64,000 bases of DNA, taken from NCBI RefSeq assembly GCF_040907265.1, contig NZ_JBFOHP010000002.1:8060001-8124000 (forward strand), written 5' to 3'. Shown here piece after piece: positions 33,067 through 40,265 of this stretch. Within the stretch, counting starts at the first letter, position 1, and every line of letters begins with the position of its first letter. The translations under genes were made by a program, and so were the position numbers. The notes below the pieces were generated by a model. It did not search any database. It was not told where the DNA came from and saw only the letters and a program-made list of their open reading frames with translations. Source of the DNA: Streptomyces sclerotialus (GTDB taxonomy: Bacteria; Actinomycetota; Actinomycetes; Streptomycetales; Streptomycetaceae).

Positions 33067-34239
33067 TCAGGCGCCCCAGCCCGCCTGCTGTCCGCCGACG
33101 CGCTCGGCGGCGATGCGCTTCTGGTTGCCGGAGGCGAGGTAGGCGCGGTACGGGTCGGCGTCCAGGCCCATCTCCTCGCGCACCTCGGCGAGCAGCGGAC
33201 GGACGTCGGTGTTGTACGCGTCCATCAGGGCGGCGTTGGCGGCCAGCACATCGCCCTCGCGCTGGGCGGCGGAGAGCGCCTCCAGATCGACCAGCAGGGC
33301 CTTCGCGGTGGCCTCCTGCACGTTCATCACGGACCGGATCACGGCCGGGATCTTGGCCTCGATGTTGTGGCACTGGTCGAGCATGAACCGTACGTCGCGG
33401 GCCGGGTCGAGGCCGCCGTTCTTGGTGACCTCGTGCAGGATGCGGAAGAGCTGGAACGGGTCGGCGGCACCCACCATCAGGTCGTCGTCCGCGAAGAAGC
33501 GGGAGTTGAAGTCGAACGCGCCGAGCTTCTTCTCGCGCAGCAGGAACGCGACGATGAACTCGATGTTGGTGCCCGGTGCGTGGTGCCCGGTGTCGACGCA
33601 GACCGTGGCCTTCTCACCGAGCTTGAGGCAGTGCGCGTAGGAGGTGCCCCAGTCCGGCACGTCGGTGGCGTAGAAGGCGGGCTCGAAGAACTTGTACTCC
33701 AGCACCATCCGCTGCCCGTCCCCGAGCCGCCCGTACACCTCCGCCAGGGCCTCGGCGAGGCGGTCCTGGCGGGCGGTGATGTCGTCCTGGCCCGGGTAGT
33801 TGGTGCCGTCGGAGAACCACAGCTTCAGCGCGTCGGAGCCGGTCGCGTCCATGACGTCGACGCACTCCAGCAGGTGGTCGGTGGCCTTGCGGCGCACCTT
33901 CGGGTCCGGGTGGGTGACCGAGCCCAGCTTGTAGTCGTCGTCCTGGAAGACATTGGCGTTGATCATGCCGATGCGCACGCCGCGTTCCCTGGCGTGGTCG
34001 GCGAGCCGTTGATAGTCCTCGACACGGTCCCACGGGATGTGCAGCGAGACGACCGGGGCGATCCCGGTGTACCGGTGGACCTGCGCCGCGTCGTCCAGCT
34101 TCTCGTACGGATCGCGCGGGACGCCGGGCTGGGCGAACACCTTGAAGCGGGTGCCGGAGTTGCCGTAGCCCCACGAAGGGGTCTCGATCACCTGGGACTT
34201 GAGGGTTTCCTTCACGGCCGCGAGGGCGGAGTCGGACAT
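33067..34239 (-). CDS. rhaI: L-rhamnose isomerase (RhaI type)
   Basis: A 390-aa TIM-barrel isomerase converting L-rhamnose to L-rhamnulose. It resembles the RhaI (xylose-isomerase-like) type rather than the E. coli RhaA type. Metal and substrate residues are expected in VLEYKFFEPAFYATDV, TVCVDTGHHAPGTNIEF, FNSRFFADDDLMVGA and FMLDQCHNIEAKIPA. The ATG at 34239 follows CTCGGAGGTACC. It comes right after the transporter gene (48-base gap) in the rhamnose operon. Confidence 0.94.
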   Translation of the reverse strand: MSDSALAAVKETLKSQVIETPSWGYGNSGTRFKVFAQPGVPRDPYEKLDDAAQVHRYTGIAPVVSLHIPWDRVEDYQRLADHARERGVRIGMINANVFQDDDYKLGSVTHPDPKVRRKATDHLLECVDVMDATGSDALKLWFSDGTNYPGQDDITARQDRLAEALAEVYGRLGDGQRMVLEYKFFEPAFYATDVPDWGTSYAHCLKLGEKATVCVDTGHHAPGTNIEFIVAFLLREKKLGAFDFNSRFFADDDLMVGAADPFQLFRILHEVTKNGGLDPARDVRFMLDQCHNIEAKIPAVIRSVMNVQEATAKALLVDLEALSAAQREGDVLAANAALMDAYNTDVRPLLAEVREEMGLDADPYRAYLASGNQKRIAAERVGGQQAGWGA

Positions 34240-34287
34240 GGTACCTCCGAGGGTCGGAATGGACTGGGGACCGGCCGGAGCGGTGCG

Positions 34288-35583
34288 TCAACCGCGGACG
34301 GTGGCCCGTTCGGCCTCGATCTCGTCGAGGGACTTGCCGGTGGTGTTCGGCATGAAGACACCGAGGACGCCGCAGACGACGAGGCAGGCGGTGAGGAACC
34401 CGGCCACCACACCGATGCCGGTCTCCGCCAGTACCGGCACGAAGAAGGACCAGATGCCGAGCGCGACCCGGGCCACGCCGAAGGTGATGCCCTGCGCGGT
34501 GCCGCGCAGCATGGTCGGGAACAGCTCCTGGCTGACGGTCTTGTAGAAGCCCTCGCCCGCCATGGTCTGGCCGATGCCGAAGAGCAGCACGTTCAGGAGG
34601 ATCACCGGCACGGTGAACGGCAGGACCAGGAAGAGTCCCCAGGCGACGATCTGCATGAGCGCGCCGGTCACCCACATCACCTTGCGGTGCCGGTGGCCGC
34701 GGTCGGCGAAGCGCATGTAGAGGGCGACGGTACCGACGCAGGCGAGCAGGAAGCCGCCGCACTGCAGCGCGACGCTGGTGGCCTGGCTGCCGGCGCCGAG
34801 GGTCTTCACCATGTACGGGGTGAAGATGCCGTTGGTGCCGGCCATCAGGTTCCAGGTCAGGTAGATGCCGCCGGTCCACAGCAGCGCCTTGAGGTGCCGG
34901 CCGGTGAGCAGGTCGCGGGCCCGTACCCGGACGGTCTTGGCCTTCTCGGCGGCGGCCTGCCAGGCGACCGACTCGCGCATGCCGCGCCTCAGGGCGTACG
35001 TGACGAGAGCGACCAGGAACAGGTGCAGGAAGACGATGCGGATGCCGAGCAGCCCCAGCGGAGCCAGCGCGAAGGCCAGCAGCAGGACGACCACCGGGCC
35101 GAGGTTCCAGGTGACCTGGGTCAGCCCCATCAGCTTCCCCCGGGCCCTGGCCGGGGAGAGCTCGCCCACCAGCGCGAGCGACGTGGGGACGTCGGCGCCG
35201 ACCGCGACACCGACGACGAAGGTACCGGCGAAGAGCATCACCGGGTTCACCGCGAAGGCGATCAGCAGGATCGCCGCCGCGTAGACCAGCAGGTCGTACT
35301 GGTAGATCCGCTTGCGGCCCAGCTTGTCGCCCAGCCGGCCGCCGATCAGGGCTCCGATCGCGGCGCCGATGGCGTTCGGGCCGATGGCGGCGAGGACGCC
35401 GACCGCGCTGCCGGAGAGCCCCATCTCCTCCCTGAAGAGGGCGAGACCCGAGCCGAGAGCGACGATGGAACCCGCGTCCAGGTAGGAGGCCATGCCGGCC
35501 AGCGCTGTCCACTTCCACTGCTGCCTGGTCACCTTGCTGTCGTCACCGACAGGTGGTCTCTCACGGGATTCCGTGGCTGACAT
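34288..35583 (-). CDS. MFS sugar transporter, probable L-rhamnose permease
   Basis: A 431-aa major facilitator protein with 12 hydrophobic segments. The ATG at 35583 follows GAAGGAG; an in-frame start 54 bases up has none. Sugar-porter marks are GGRLGDKLGRKRIYQYDLLVYAA between helices 2 and 3 and DVPTSLALVGELSPARARGKLMGLTQ before helix 5. It is the first gene of the minus-strand rhamnose operon and divergent from the mutarotase gene, so L-rhamnose is the likely substrate. The proton-coupled mechanism is family knowledge. Confidence 0.9.
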   Translation of the reverse strand: MSATESRERPPVGDDSKVTRQQWKWTALAGMASYLDAGSIVALGSGLALFREEMGLSGSAVGVLAAIGPNAIGAAIGALIGGRLGDKLGRKRIYQYDLLVYAAAILLIAFAVNPVMLFAGTFVVGVAVGADVPTSLALVGELSPARARGKLMGLTQVTWNLGPVVVLLLAFALAPLGLLGIRIVFLHLFLVALVTYALRRGMRESVAWQAAAEKAKTVRVRARDLLTGRHLKALLWTGGIYLTWNLMAGTNGIFTPYMVKTLGAGSQATSVALQCGGFLLACVGTVALYMRFADRGHRHRKVMWVTGALMQIVAWGLFLVLPFTVPVILLNVLLFGIGQTMAGEGFYKTVSQELFPTMLRGTAQGITFGVARVALGIWSFFVPVLAETGIGVVAGFLTACLVVCGVLGVFMPNTTGKSLDEIEAERATVRG

Positions 35584-35645
35584 GCGGACTCCTTCGTCCC
35601 AGGGGCGGGGCCGACGGCGATGACCGGCACCAGGCACCGCCGCCT

Positions 35646-35657
35646 TTGAAACGTATT
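35646..35657. promoter_or_regulatory. Degenerate TGAAAC-type operator before the rhamnose transporter
   Basis: TGAAACGTATTA keeps one half-site of TGAAACCTTTCA. On the minus strand it lies just downstream of a TTGACG box near 35690, in a place to control the rhamnose operon as the perfect copy at 35837 controls rhaM. Confidence 0.4.
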
Positions 35658-35796
35658 AAGAACATGGGCTCGATGCCGGACGGCGTCAAGGGGTGAGCAG
35701 GAAGCGACCGTGAGAGGCACGTCACATGGAGATGCGCCGACGAGTGGCGCGAAGTAGCCGTTACGCCCTCATCCGGGCATAGGTGGCGGCGAGTGA

Positions 35797-35825
35797 TTGA
35801 CGCCCTGAGTGGTAGGGCCTACCGT
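35797..35825 (+). promoter_or_regulatory. Promoter TTGACG-17-TACCGT for rhaM
   Basis: -35 TTGACG at 35797-35802 and -10 TACCGT at 35820-35825 with 17-bp spacing. The operator TGAAACCTTTCA begins 11 bases after the -10, the same road-block layout as at the GH78 promoter. Confidence 0.6.
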
Positions 35826-35836
35826 TCCCTCGGTTC

Positions 35837-35848
35837 TGAAACCTTTCA
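35837..35848. promoter_or_regulatory. Operator TGAAACCTTTCA at rhaM
   Basis: The third perfect copy of the 12-bp palindrome, 17 bases before the rhaM start codon. LacI/GalR-family CRE operators in actinobacteria have this GAAA-core-TTTC form. Confidence 0.7.
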
Positions 35849-35864
35849 AACGGGAGTGGCGGCC

Positions 35865-36185
35865 ATGCAGCGCGTGTGTTTCCTGCTCAAAGTCCGGTCC
35901 GACCGTCTGGAGGAGTACCGGCGACGGCACGAGGAGGTCTGGCCGGACATGCTCGCGGCTCTCACCGCTTCCGGCTGGCACAACTACTCGCTCTTCCTCC
36001 GCGAGGACGGCCTCCTCGTCGGCTACCTGGAGACCGAGGACTTCGCCGCCGCTCAGCGGGCCATGCAGGCCACCGAGGTCAACGCCCGCTGGCAGCACGA
36101 GATGGCCGGCTTCTTCGAGGACCTGGACGGTGGCGGCCCGGACCAGGCGATGCGCCCCCTGACCGAGGTCTTCCACCTGGCCTGA
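35865..36185 (+). CDS. rhaM: L-rhamnose mutarotase
   Basis: A 106-aa protein that interconverts alpha- and beta-L-rhamnose. The ATG at 35865 follows GGGAG and gives MQRVCFLLKVRSDRLEEYRRRHEEVWPDML, the family N-terminus with the catalytic His in RRRHEEVWP; NYSLFLREDGLLVGYLET and RWQHEMAGFF follow. Usual length is about 104 aa. An upstream in-frame ATG at 35793 would put the operator inside the gene and is rejected. It is divergent from the rhamnose operon and shares its regulatory gap. Confidence 0.95.
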   Translation: MQRVCFLLKVRSDRLEEYRRRHEEVWPDMLAALTASGWHNYSLFLREDGLLVGYLETEDFAAAQRAMQATEVNARWQHEMAGFFEDLDGGGPDQAMRPLTEVFHLA

Positions 36186-36222
36186 GACACGTGCGGCTGA
36201 GCGCGCGGCAGGCCCCACGGGG

Positions 36223-36417
36223 TCATCCGCGCGCACCACCGCCGTACTGCCCGAACTCCCAACTGAACGAGCCGAGCTCCGGGTGATCGGTGTCCCGTGA
36301 GAGCCGGAGCCTCCACAGGGGGCGCGGGCCGACCGACGTGCGGCGGGCCGCAACGTCGGTTCGGCGCCGGGTCACAGGCCCCGGCGGCGCTCCCACGCCT
36401 CGTTGAGGGCCAGCCAC
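36223..36417 (-). other. Possible gene remnant, C-terminal-like coding segment
   Basis: The minus frame ending at 36223 reads RPLWRLRLSRDTDHPELGSF, then SWEFGQYGGGARG and stop, with G/C-biased third positions that look like true coding sequence. Upstream of about 36330 the frame turns into low-quality Arg/Pro-rich sequence and runs through another candidate ORF. I do not recognise the family. It may be the decayed 3' end of an older gene between rhaM and the PBD cluster. Confidence 0.25.
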
Positions 36418-36545
36418 GGGGTGGTGTCTGATGTGGGGCGTCCGGGCTGCGGGCGGGGCGTGCCGGTGTGCTTGCTCAGGCGGCGTAGACGCAGGCGCAG
36501 GAACCAGGGCGGGCGCGAAAGGAACGACGCAGGGGGGCGCGTCAC
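36372..36545 (-). CDS. Small 57-aa ORF translationally coupled to the amine oxidase
   Basis: A GTG at 36545 overlaps the amine oxidase stop codon as GTGA and opens a 57-codon frame ending at 36372. About 50 of 57 third positions are G or C. The product is basic, with LRLRLRRLSKHTGTP in the middle and DTTPWLALNEAWERRRGL at the end; no signal peptide, membrane segment or cysteine is seen. The coupling is like that of other genes in this cluster. I do not recognise it, and it might equally be chance or a remnant. Confidence 0.4.
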   Translation of the reverse strand: MTRPPASFLSRPPWFLRLRLRRLSKHTGTPRPQPGRPTSDTTPWLALNEAWERRRGL

Positions 36546-37987
36546 GGGGTGTCCGGTGCGCTGAGTTCGAGGACGGCCCGGACGGCGGATTCCAGTGCGT
36601 AGGTCATGGAGCCACCGTTGGGCTCGTACGCGGTGTGCTCGCCGGCGAAGTGGATCCGTCCCTCCGGCCGTCGTATGGCGGGCATGAGTGCGGTGTGTCC
36701 CACCTCCGGCAGGAGATAGGCGCCCTCGACGAAGGGTTCCTGGTCCCAGGCCACCGAGGTGCCGACCTCGAAGTGGTCCTTGGCACCAGGGAAGATCCGG
36801 TCGACCTCTTCGAGGGTGAAGCGCAGCCGCTCCTCCTGCGACATCGCGGTGACCGCCTTCGCTCGCCAGCCCGACATCAAAGCCTCCAGTATGGCCCGCG
36901 GGCCGGGAAGCTGGGGGGTGGCGTCGCGTACCCAGCGGATGGGCAGGTCAGTGGAGACGCTGGTGCGCGCGGAGGTCCAGAAGCGTTTGCGCATCTGGAG
37001 GTAGACACGCACTATCGATGCGTACCGCAGCTGCCGGATGGCCGCGTGCTTGGCCTGCGAGAGCCTGGCGTTGGACAGGTCGATGCGCCGCATCGCGCTG
37101 AACGGTACGGTCAGTACGACCCTGTCGGCCGTCATCGTGTGGAAGCCGCCGTTGTCGGCGAACGTCACCCGCGCGGCGGTGTCGTCCTGGGTGACCCGGA
37201 CGACGGGCTTGGCGTAGTGGATGCGCCCCTTGAGGTGTTCCGCGAACGCGGCGGGGAAGCGGTCGGTGCCGCCCTTGATCTTGGCCCAGCGTTCGTCGGC
37301 CAGGGTGAGAGAGCGCGGGCTGGACTCGTACCGAAGCCAGGACAGTGCGGATGCGGTGTCCAGGTCGCCGCCCCGCATCTCCAGGAACATCGGTTCCAGC
37401 AGAGTGATGGCCGCGTCCGAGGCGCCGCGTTCCTTCAGTACCTCCGTCACCGAGCGGCGGTCGAAGGGGGCGAGTCTGTCCGTGAGCGTCCACTGGGGTC
37501 TGCCCAGGTCCGGCTGGAGTTCGCGGCTGAGCGAGCGCACGTAGCGCTCCATCATCGCGCCGACGTCCAGGCCCTTCTCCTTGTCGCTGAGCGGCAGGCC
37601 GCTTCGCGCGAGGTCGGCGGCCTCCGGCTGGATGAACCGGGAACGGAGGAAGTAGGAGAAATTGGCGTTGAGCAGGTCGGACGGCTCCAGCTCGACACCG
37701 AGTTCACTGAGGTAGTGCATCGCGTAGTGGCAGTGCGGGGTCACCGTCATGGCGCCCGCTTCGGCGTACAGGCCGTCGGCGAACGGCTCGCGCACGGTGT
37801 AGGCGCGTCCGCCCGCCCGGGTGGTGGCTTCCAGCACCGTGACGTCGCAGCCCTGCCGCGCCAGTTCATAGGCGCTGCCCAGGCCGGCCAGTCCCGCGCC
37901 CACCACGATGACCTTCTCGGGCAGCCGGAGTCCGTCGAACCCTTGGTCCAGGGCGTGGCGCACCTCGCTCTGTGTGGGTTCACGCAT
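36542..37987 (-). CDS. FAD-dependent amine oxidase
   Basis: A 481-aa flavin amine oxidase (MAO/L-amino-acid-oxidase fold). The ATG at 37987 follows GGAGGAG. The dinucleotide motif is VIVVGAGLAGLGSAYELARQG with GGRAYT soon after; the substrate half has LEMRGGDLDTASALSWLRYES and WAKIKGGTDRFPAAFAE; the FAD-covering C-terminus reads IHFAGEHTAYEPNGGSMTYALESAVRA. No signal peptide. It is divergent from marR, and its promoter carries the 20-bp dyad also found before the NRPS and uvrA-like genes. It may oxidise an amine or aminal in PBD maturation or self-protection, by analogy to SibW of sibiromycin; that is inference and the families may differ. Confidence 0.85.
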   Translation of the reverse strand: MREPTQSEVRHALDQGFDGLRLPEKVIVVGAGLAGLGSAYELARQGCDVTVLEATTRAGGRAYTVREPFADGLYAEAGAMTVTPHCHYAMHYLSELGVELEPSDLLNANFSYFLRSRFIQPEAADLARSGLPLSDKEKGLDVGAMMERYVRSLSRELQPDLGRPQWTLTDRLAPFDRRSVTEVLKERGASDAAITLLEPMFLEMRGGDLDTASALSWLRYESSPRSLTLADERWAKIKGGTDRFPAAFAEHLKGRIHYAKPVVRVTQDDTAARVTFADNGGFHTMTADRVVLTVPFSAMRRIDLSNARLSQAKHAAIRQLRYASIVRVYLQMRKRFWTSARTSVSTDLPIRWVRDATPQLPGPRAILEALMSGWRAKAVTAMSQEERLRFTLEEVDRIFPGAKDHFEVGTSVAWDQEPFVEGAYLLPEVGHTALMPAIRRPEGRIHFAGEHTAYEPNGGSMTYALESAVRAVLELSAPDTP

Positions 37988-38140
37988 CGGTGCTCCTCCG
38001 CCCGTCGCGCCCGTGCCGGAACCGACCGGCCCGGGCGTAGTGCGGTGATCGGTCATGGCTCCGCGTGGCAGTGAGACACATACGCGGTCTCCTCGCTCGG
38101 ATTCGTCGGGTCGGTGCGGCTGCCCGTGGAAAGGCAGCGA

Positions 38141-38160
38141 TGATTTCTGTTGGGAAAGCA
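38141..38160. promoter_or_regulatory. Cluster operator copy 1 (amine oxidase / marR)
   Basis: TGATTTCTGTTGGGAAAGCA, 18 of 20 bases identical to the copy before NRPS1 when that one is read on the minus strand. Arms TGATTTC and GAAAGCA are separated by six bases. It touches the -10 box of the amine oxidase promoter. Confidence 0.7.
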
Positions 38161-38188
38161 CATTGCATCCACGGCGTAATTCCGTCAA
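38160..38188 (-). promoter_or_regulatory. Promoter TTGACG-17-CAATGT for the amine oxidase
   Basis: On the minus strand TTGACG (38188-38183) is followed after 17 bases by CAATGT (38165-38160), whose last base is the first of the 20-bp dyad. The NRPS1 promoter has the same order and nearly the same distance from -35 to dyad (23 against 22 bases). Confidence 0.55.
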
Positions 38189-38362
38189 GATCTGGCCCGT
38201 GTAGCGAGGGCGCAAGGCGAGGTGGCCGGAAGACGCATGGTCTCTCCCCGGCAAGGTGGTTTCCTGCGGGACGTCGTCTCGCGTTCAACTAACCAGTAAA
38301 TCGTGATACGTTTACCCCGATTCACCGTTTCCGTGTTATCGAGCAGATCAGAGGTGAGGCGA

Positions 38363-38845
38363 ATGACGACCAGTGGCGAGTCGTCCGTCCAGCGGCCCGG
38401 TCTGCGGGCGGAGATCGAGGACACCCTGGCCTACCTGACGTGTTCGCTGGTCGCCCGCAGGACGCGTGCCACGCCCGAACGCGTGACATGGCAGCAGTAC
38501 GACGTGCTGGAACTCCTGCGACTCCGCGGGCCGATGACGCCCTCGGTGTTGAGTGAGTCCCTCGGAGTCTCCCGGCAGACCATGTCCAAAGCGCTGCGCA
38601 TTCTCAAGGACCAGGAACTGGTGGAGCAGTCAGCTCAGAGCGAGGACAAACGCGAGCAGACCACCTCGATCACGCTTTGTGGCCACCAGTTTCTGGCCCG
38701 CGCCGCCCGAGGGCGACGGGAGAACGCCAGGGTCGTCGAAGATGTCCTGTCGGCGGCGGAGCAGGCCGCTTTCGTCGAACTGTGCGGCAAGGTGGCGAAT
38801 GCCCTGAACGCCGCGCCTCCGCCGTTTCCGCTGCGCGATCTGTGA
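38363..38845 (+). CDS. MarR family transcriptional regulator
   Basis: A 160-aa MarR protein. The ATG at 38363 follows GAGGTGAGG; an upstream in-frame ATG lacks a site. It has the dimer helix AEIEDTLAYLTCSLVARRTRATPERV, the winged helix WQQYDVLELLRLRGPMTPSVLSESLGVSRQTMSKALRILKDQELV with wing SEDKREQTTSITLCG, and the C-terminal helix pair. It is divergent from the amine oxidase gene and is the most likely reader of the 20-bp dyad seen four times in the cluster, possibly released by the PBD or a precursor. That link is inferred from position and dyad size. Confidence 0.9.
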   Translation: MTTSGESSVQRPGLRAEIEDTLAYLTCSLVARRTRATPERVTWQQYDVLELLRLRGPMTPSVLSESLGVSRQTMSKALRILKDQELVEQSAQSEDKREQTTSITLCGHQFLARAARGRRENARVVEDVLSAAEQAAFVELCGKVANALNAAPPPFPLRDL

Positions 38846-38887
38846 GCCGGCGGCCGGCCGCCGAGCCGTCCCGCACCTGCCGCGCCG

Positions 38888-38937
38888 AGGCGGTGTGCGC
38901 GCAGCCCGGCGCGGAGCCGGCGAACACACCGCCTTTC
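38888..38937. terminator. Stem-loop between convergent marR and monooxygenase genes
   Basis: Perfect 10-bp arms AGGCGGTGTG (38888-38897) and CACACCGCCT (38925-38934), with an inner GC stem and TTCTCC after it. A second short palindrome, CGGCGGCCGGCCGCCG, lies near 38850. Confidence 0.55.
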
Positions 38938-38960
38938 TCCGGACGTGCCGGCGGCGTCTC

Positions 38961-40136
38961 CTACCAGCTCCAGCCCCGTTCCGCGGGCGGCGTCCAGACG
39001 TCGGCCTTCTCCAGGTAGGGGAAGACCTGACCGATCAGTTCGATGTCCTCCGCCGCGTACAGCGACGGCAGGAACATGAAGCCGCGGATGCCGGTCTGCC
39101 GGTGCATGTCGAGGATCTGTTCCGCCACCGTTGACGGTGAGCCCACCAGCACCTTGCTGCCGCAGGCGATGCCCAGGGTGCGAGCGATGTCGTCGAATTC
39201 CCCTCCGTAGTTCGCCTTGTAGGTCTCGCTGCCGCCCATCAGCTCGGTGGCGATGTCGCGGGCGCAGTCCATGTCGAGGGAGTCGCGCACCCAGTCGTAC
39301 TTCTCCTGCGCCTCGCGGTCGGACCTGCCCAGGATGATGCCCGTGGCTCCGGCCATGTTGACTTCCAGGGGGGACCGGCCGTGCCGCTCGGTACGTTCCG
39401 CCAGGCCCTCCACCATGGCCCGCATCTTGGCGTAGTCGTCCGGCAGCGGAGTGAAGGCGAAGTCGCAGGTGTCGGCGATGAGTTCCTGCGCCACCGGTGA
39501 GACGCCCGCGTTGAACAGGCATGGCGGGTCCTGCAGCGGATGCGGACTGATCATCTTGCCGCTGAACCGGAAGTACTCGCCCTCGAAGTCGACCTGCCCG
39601 CCGCGTGCGGCCCACAGCTGCTTGACCGCCTCCACCGCCTCGGCCGTGGTGGCGTAGCGGGTCTCGTGGCTGGCGTCGGGGACGGTGATGCCCAGCAGCG
39701 ACAGCTCGTCGGGTTTCCAGCCGGGGACGATGTTCCAGCCCCAGCGGCCTCCGCTGAGCACATCGAGGTTGGCGCCCATACGCGCGATGACCGCCGGGGG
39801 GAAGTAGCGCGTGTGGAAGGTGGTGACCACGCCGATGTGCCGGGTGGCGGCCATGACGACCGGTGCGAAGACGGGCGCCGACATGTGGGGCTCGGCGTGG
39901 CCGATGCGCCAGCTGTTCTCGCCGTGGGGTATGTAGCCGTCCGCGAAGAAGACGTAGTCGAAACCGGCGTCCTCCACCCGGCGGGCCAGGTCCATCTGGG
40001 CGTCGACGTCGAACGGGTCGGGGTTGCGGTCCGCCACCTCCTTGGAGGTGGTGGTGGGCGTGGGAGAGCTGAGCCACATCAGTCCGAACCGCATCCGGTC
40101 ATCGGCCAGACGCGGCTTGAGCGTGCCTCGGGGCAT
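38961..40136 (-). CDS. LLM-class flavin-dependent monooxygenase
   Basis: A 391-aa luciferase-like (bacterial bioluminescence family) oxidoreductase, of the FMNH2-dependent monooxygenase (SsuD/NtaA/RutA-like) type judging from FGLMWLSSPTPTTTSKEVADRNPDPFDV, GYIPHGENSWRIGHAEPHM, TTFHTRYFPPAVIARMGANLDVLSGGRWGWNIVPGW and LFNAGVSPVAQELIADTCDFAFTPL. It is not the cluster's F420 reductase (that is at 45377). Start at 40136; another ATG 42 bases inside is possible. It lies between marR and the uvrA-like gene; no dyad precedes it. The step may be a late oxidation or detoxification of the PBD; membership in the cluster is probable but not proven. Confidence 0.8.
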   Translation of the reverse strand: MPRGTLKPRLADDRMRFGLMWLSSPTPTTTSKEVADRNPDPFDVDAQMDLARRVEDAGFDYVFFADGYIPHGENSWRIGHAEPHMSAPVFAPVVMAATRHIGVVTTFHTRYFPPAVIARMGANLDVLSGGRWGWNIVPGWKPDELSLLGITVPDASHETRYATTAEAVEAVKQLWAARGGQVDFEGEYFRFSGKMISPHPLQDPPCLFNAGVSPVAQELIADTCDFAFTPLPDDYAKMRAMVEGLAERTERHGRSPLEVNMAGATGIILGRSDREAQEKYDWVRDSLDMDCARDIATELMGGSETYKANYGGEFDDIARTLGIACGSKVLVGSPSTVAEQILDMHRQTGIRGFMFLPSLYAAEDIELIGQVFPYLEKADVWTPPAERGWSW

Positions 40137-40224
40137 TCTCGTGGGTGTCCTTTCGAATCGTGCACCGGTGTGGGTATGAGCCGGTGCGGCGCATGAGCGG
40201 ATGCCGAGCGCGAGGTGGCTCCCG

Positions 40225-40258
40225 GGCCGCTGCCGGCATGCGTACGCCGGCAGCGGCC
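40225..40258 (-). terminator. Terminator hairpin after the uvrA-like gene
   Basis: A perfect 13-bp stem (40225-40237, GGCCGCTGCCGGC; 40246-40258) with an 8-base loop, 8 bases past the stop of the minus-strand uvrA-like gene. Confidence 0.65.
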
Positions 40259-40265
40259 CATCCGG

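Larger units (their letters stand above)
37988..38362. other. Divergent control region, amine oxidase / marR
   Basis: A 375-base gap without a gene. It holds the minus-strand promoter and 20-bp dyad at 38141-38188, a single half-site TGGTTTC at 38257, and an AT-rich stretch next to marR with GTAAA-N10-TTTAC at 38296-38315 that may be the marR promoter or a second site. Confidence 0.6.

Noticed and set aside
31993..35580. A 1195-codon plus-strand open frame opposite the rhamnose operon
   Set aside because: It is a high-GC antisense frame; composition is Gly/Ala/Val/Arg filler and the opposite strand holds four well-recognised enzymes.
35793..35864. Longer rhaM start at 35793
   Set aside because: It would place the -10 box and the operator inside the gene and lengthen a family of about 104 residues; 35865 has a ribosome-binding site.
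36223..36545. Phage attachment or transposon end at the rhamnose/PBD junction
   Set aside because: No tRNA, integrase, transposase or terminal inverted repeat is visible.
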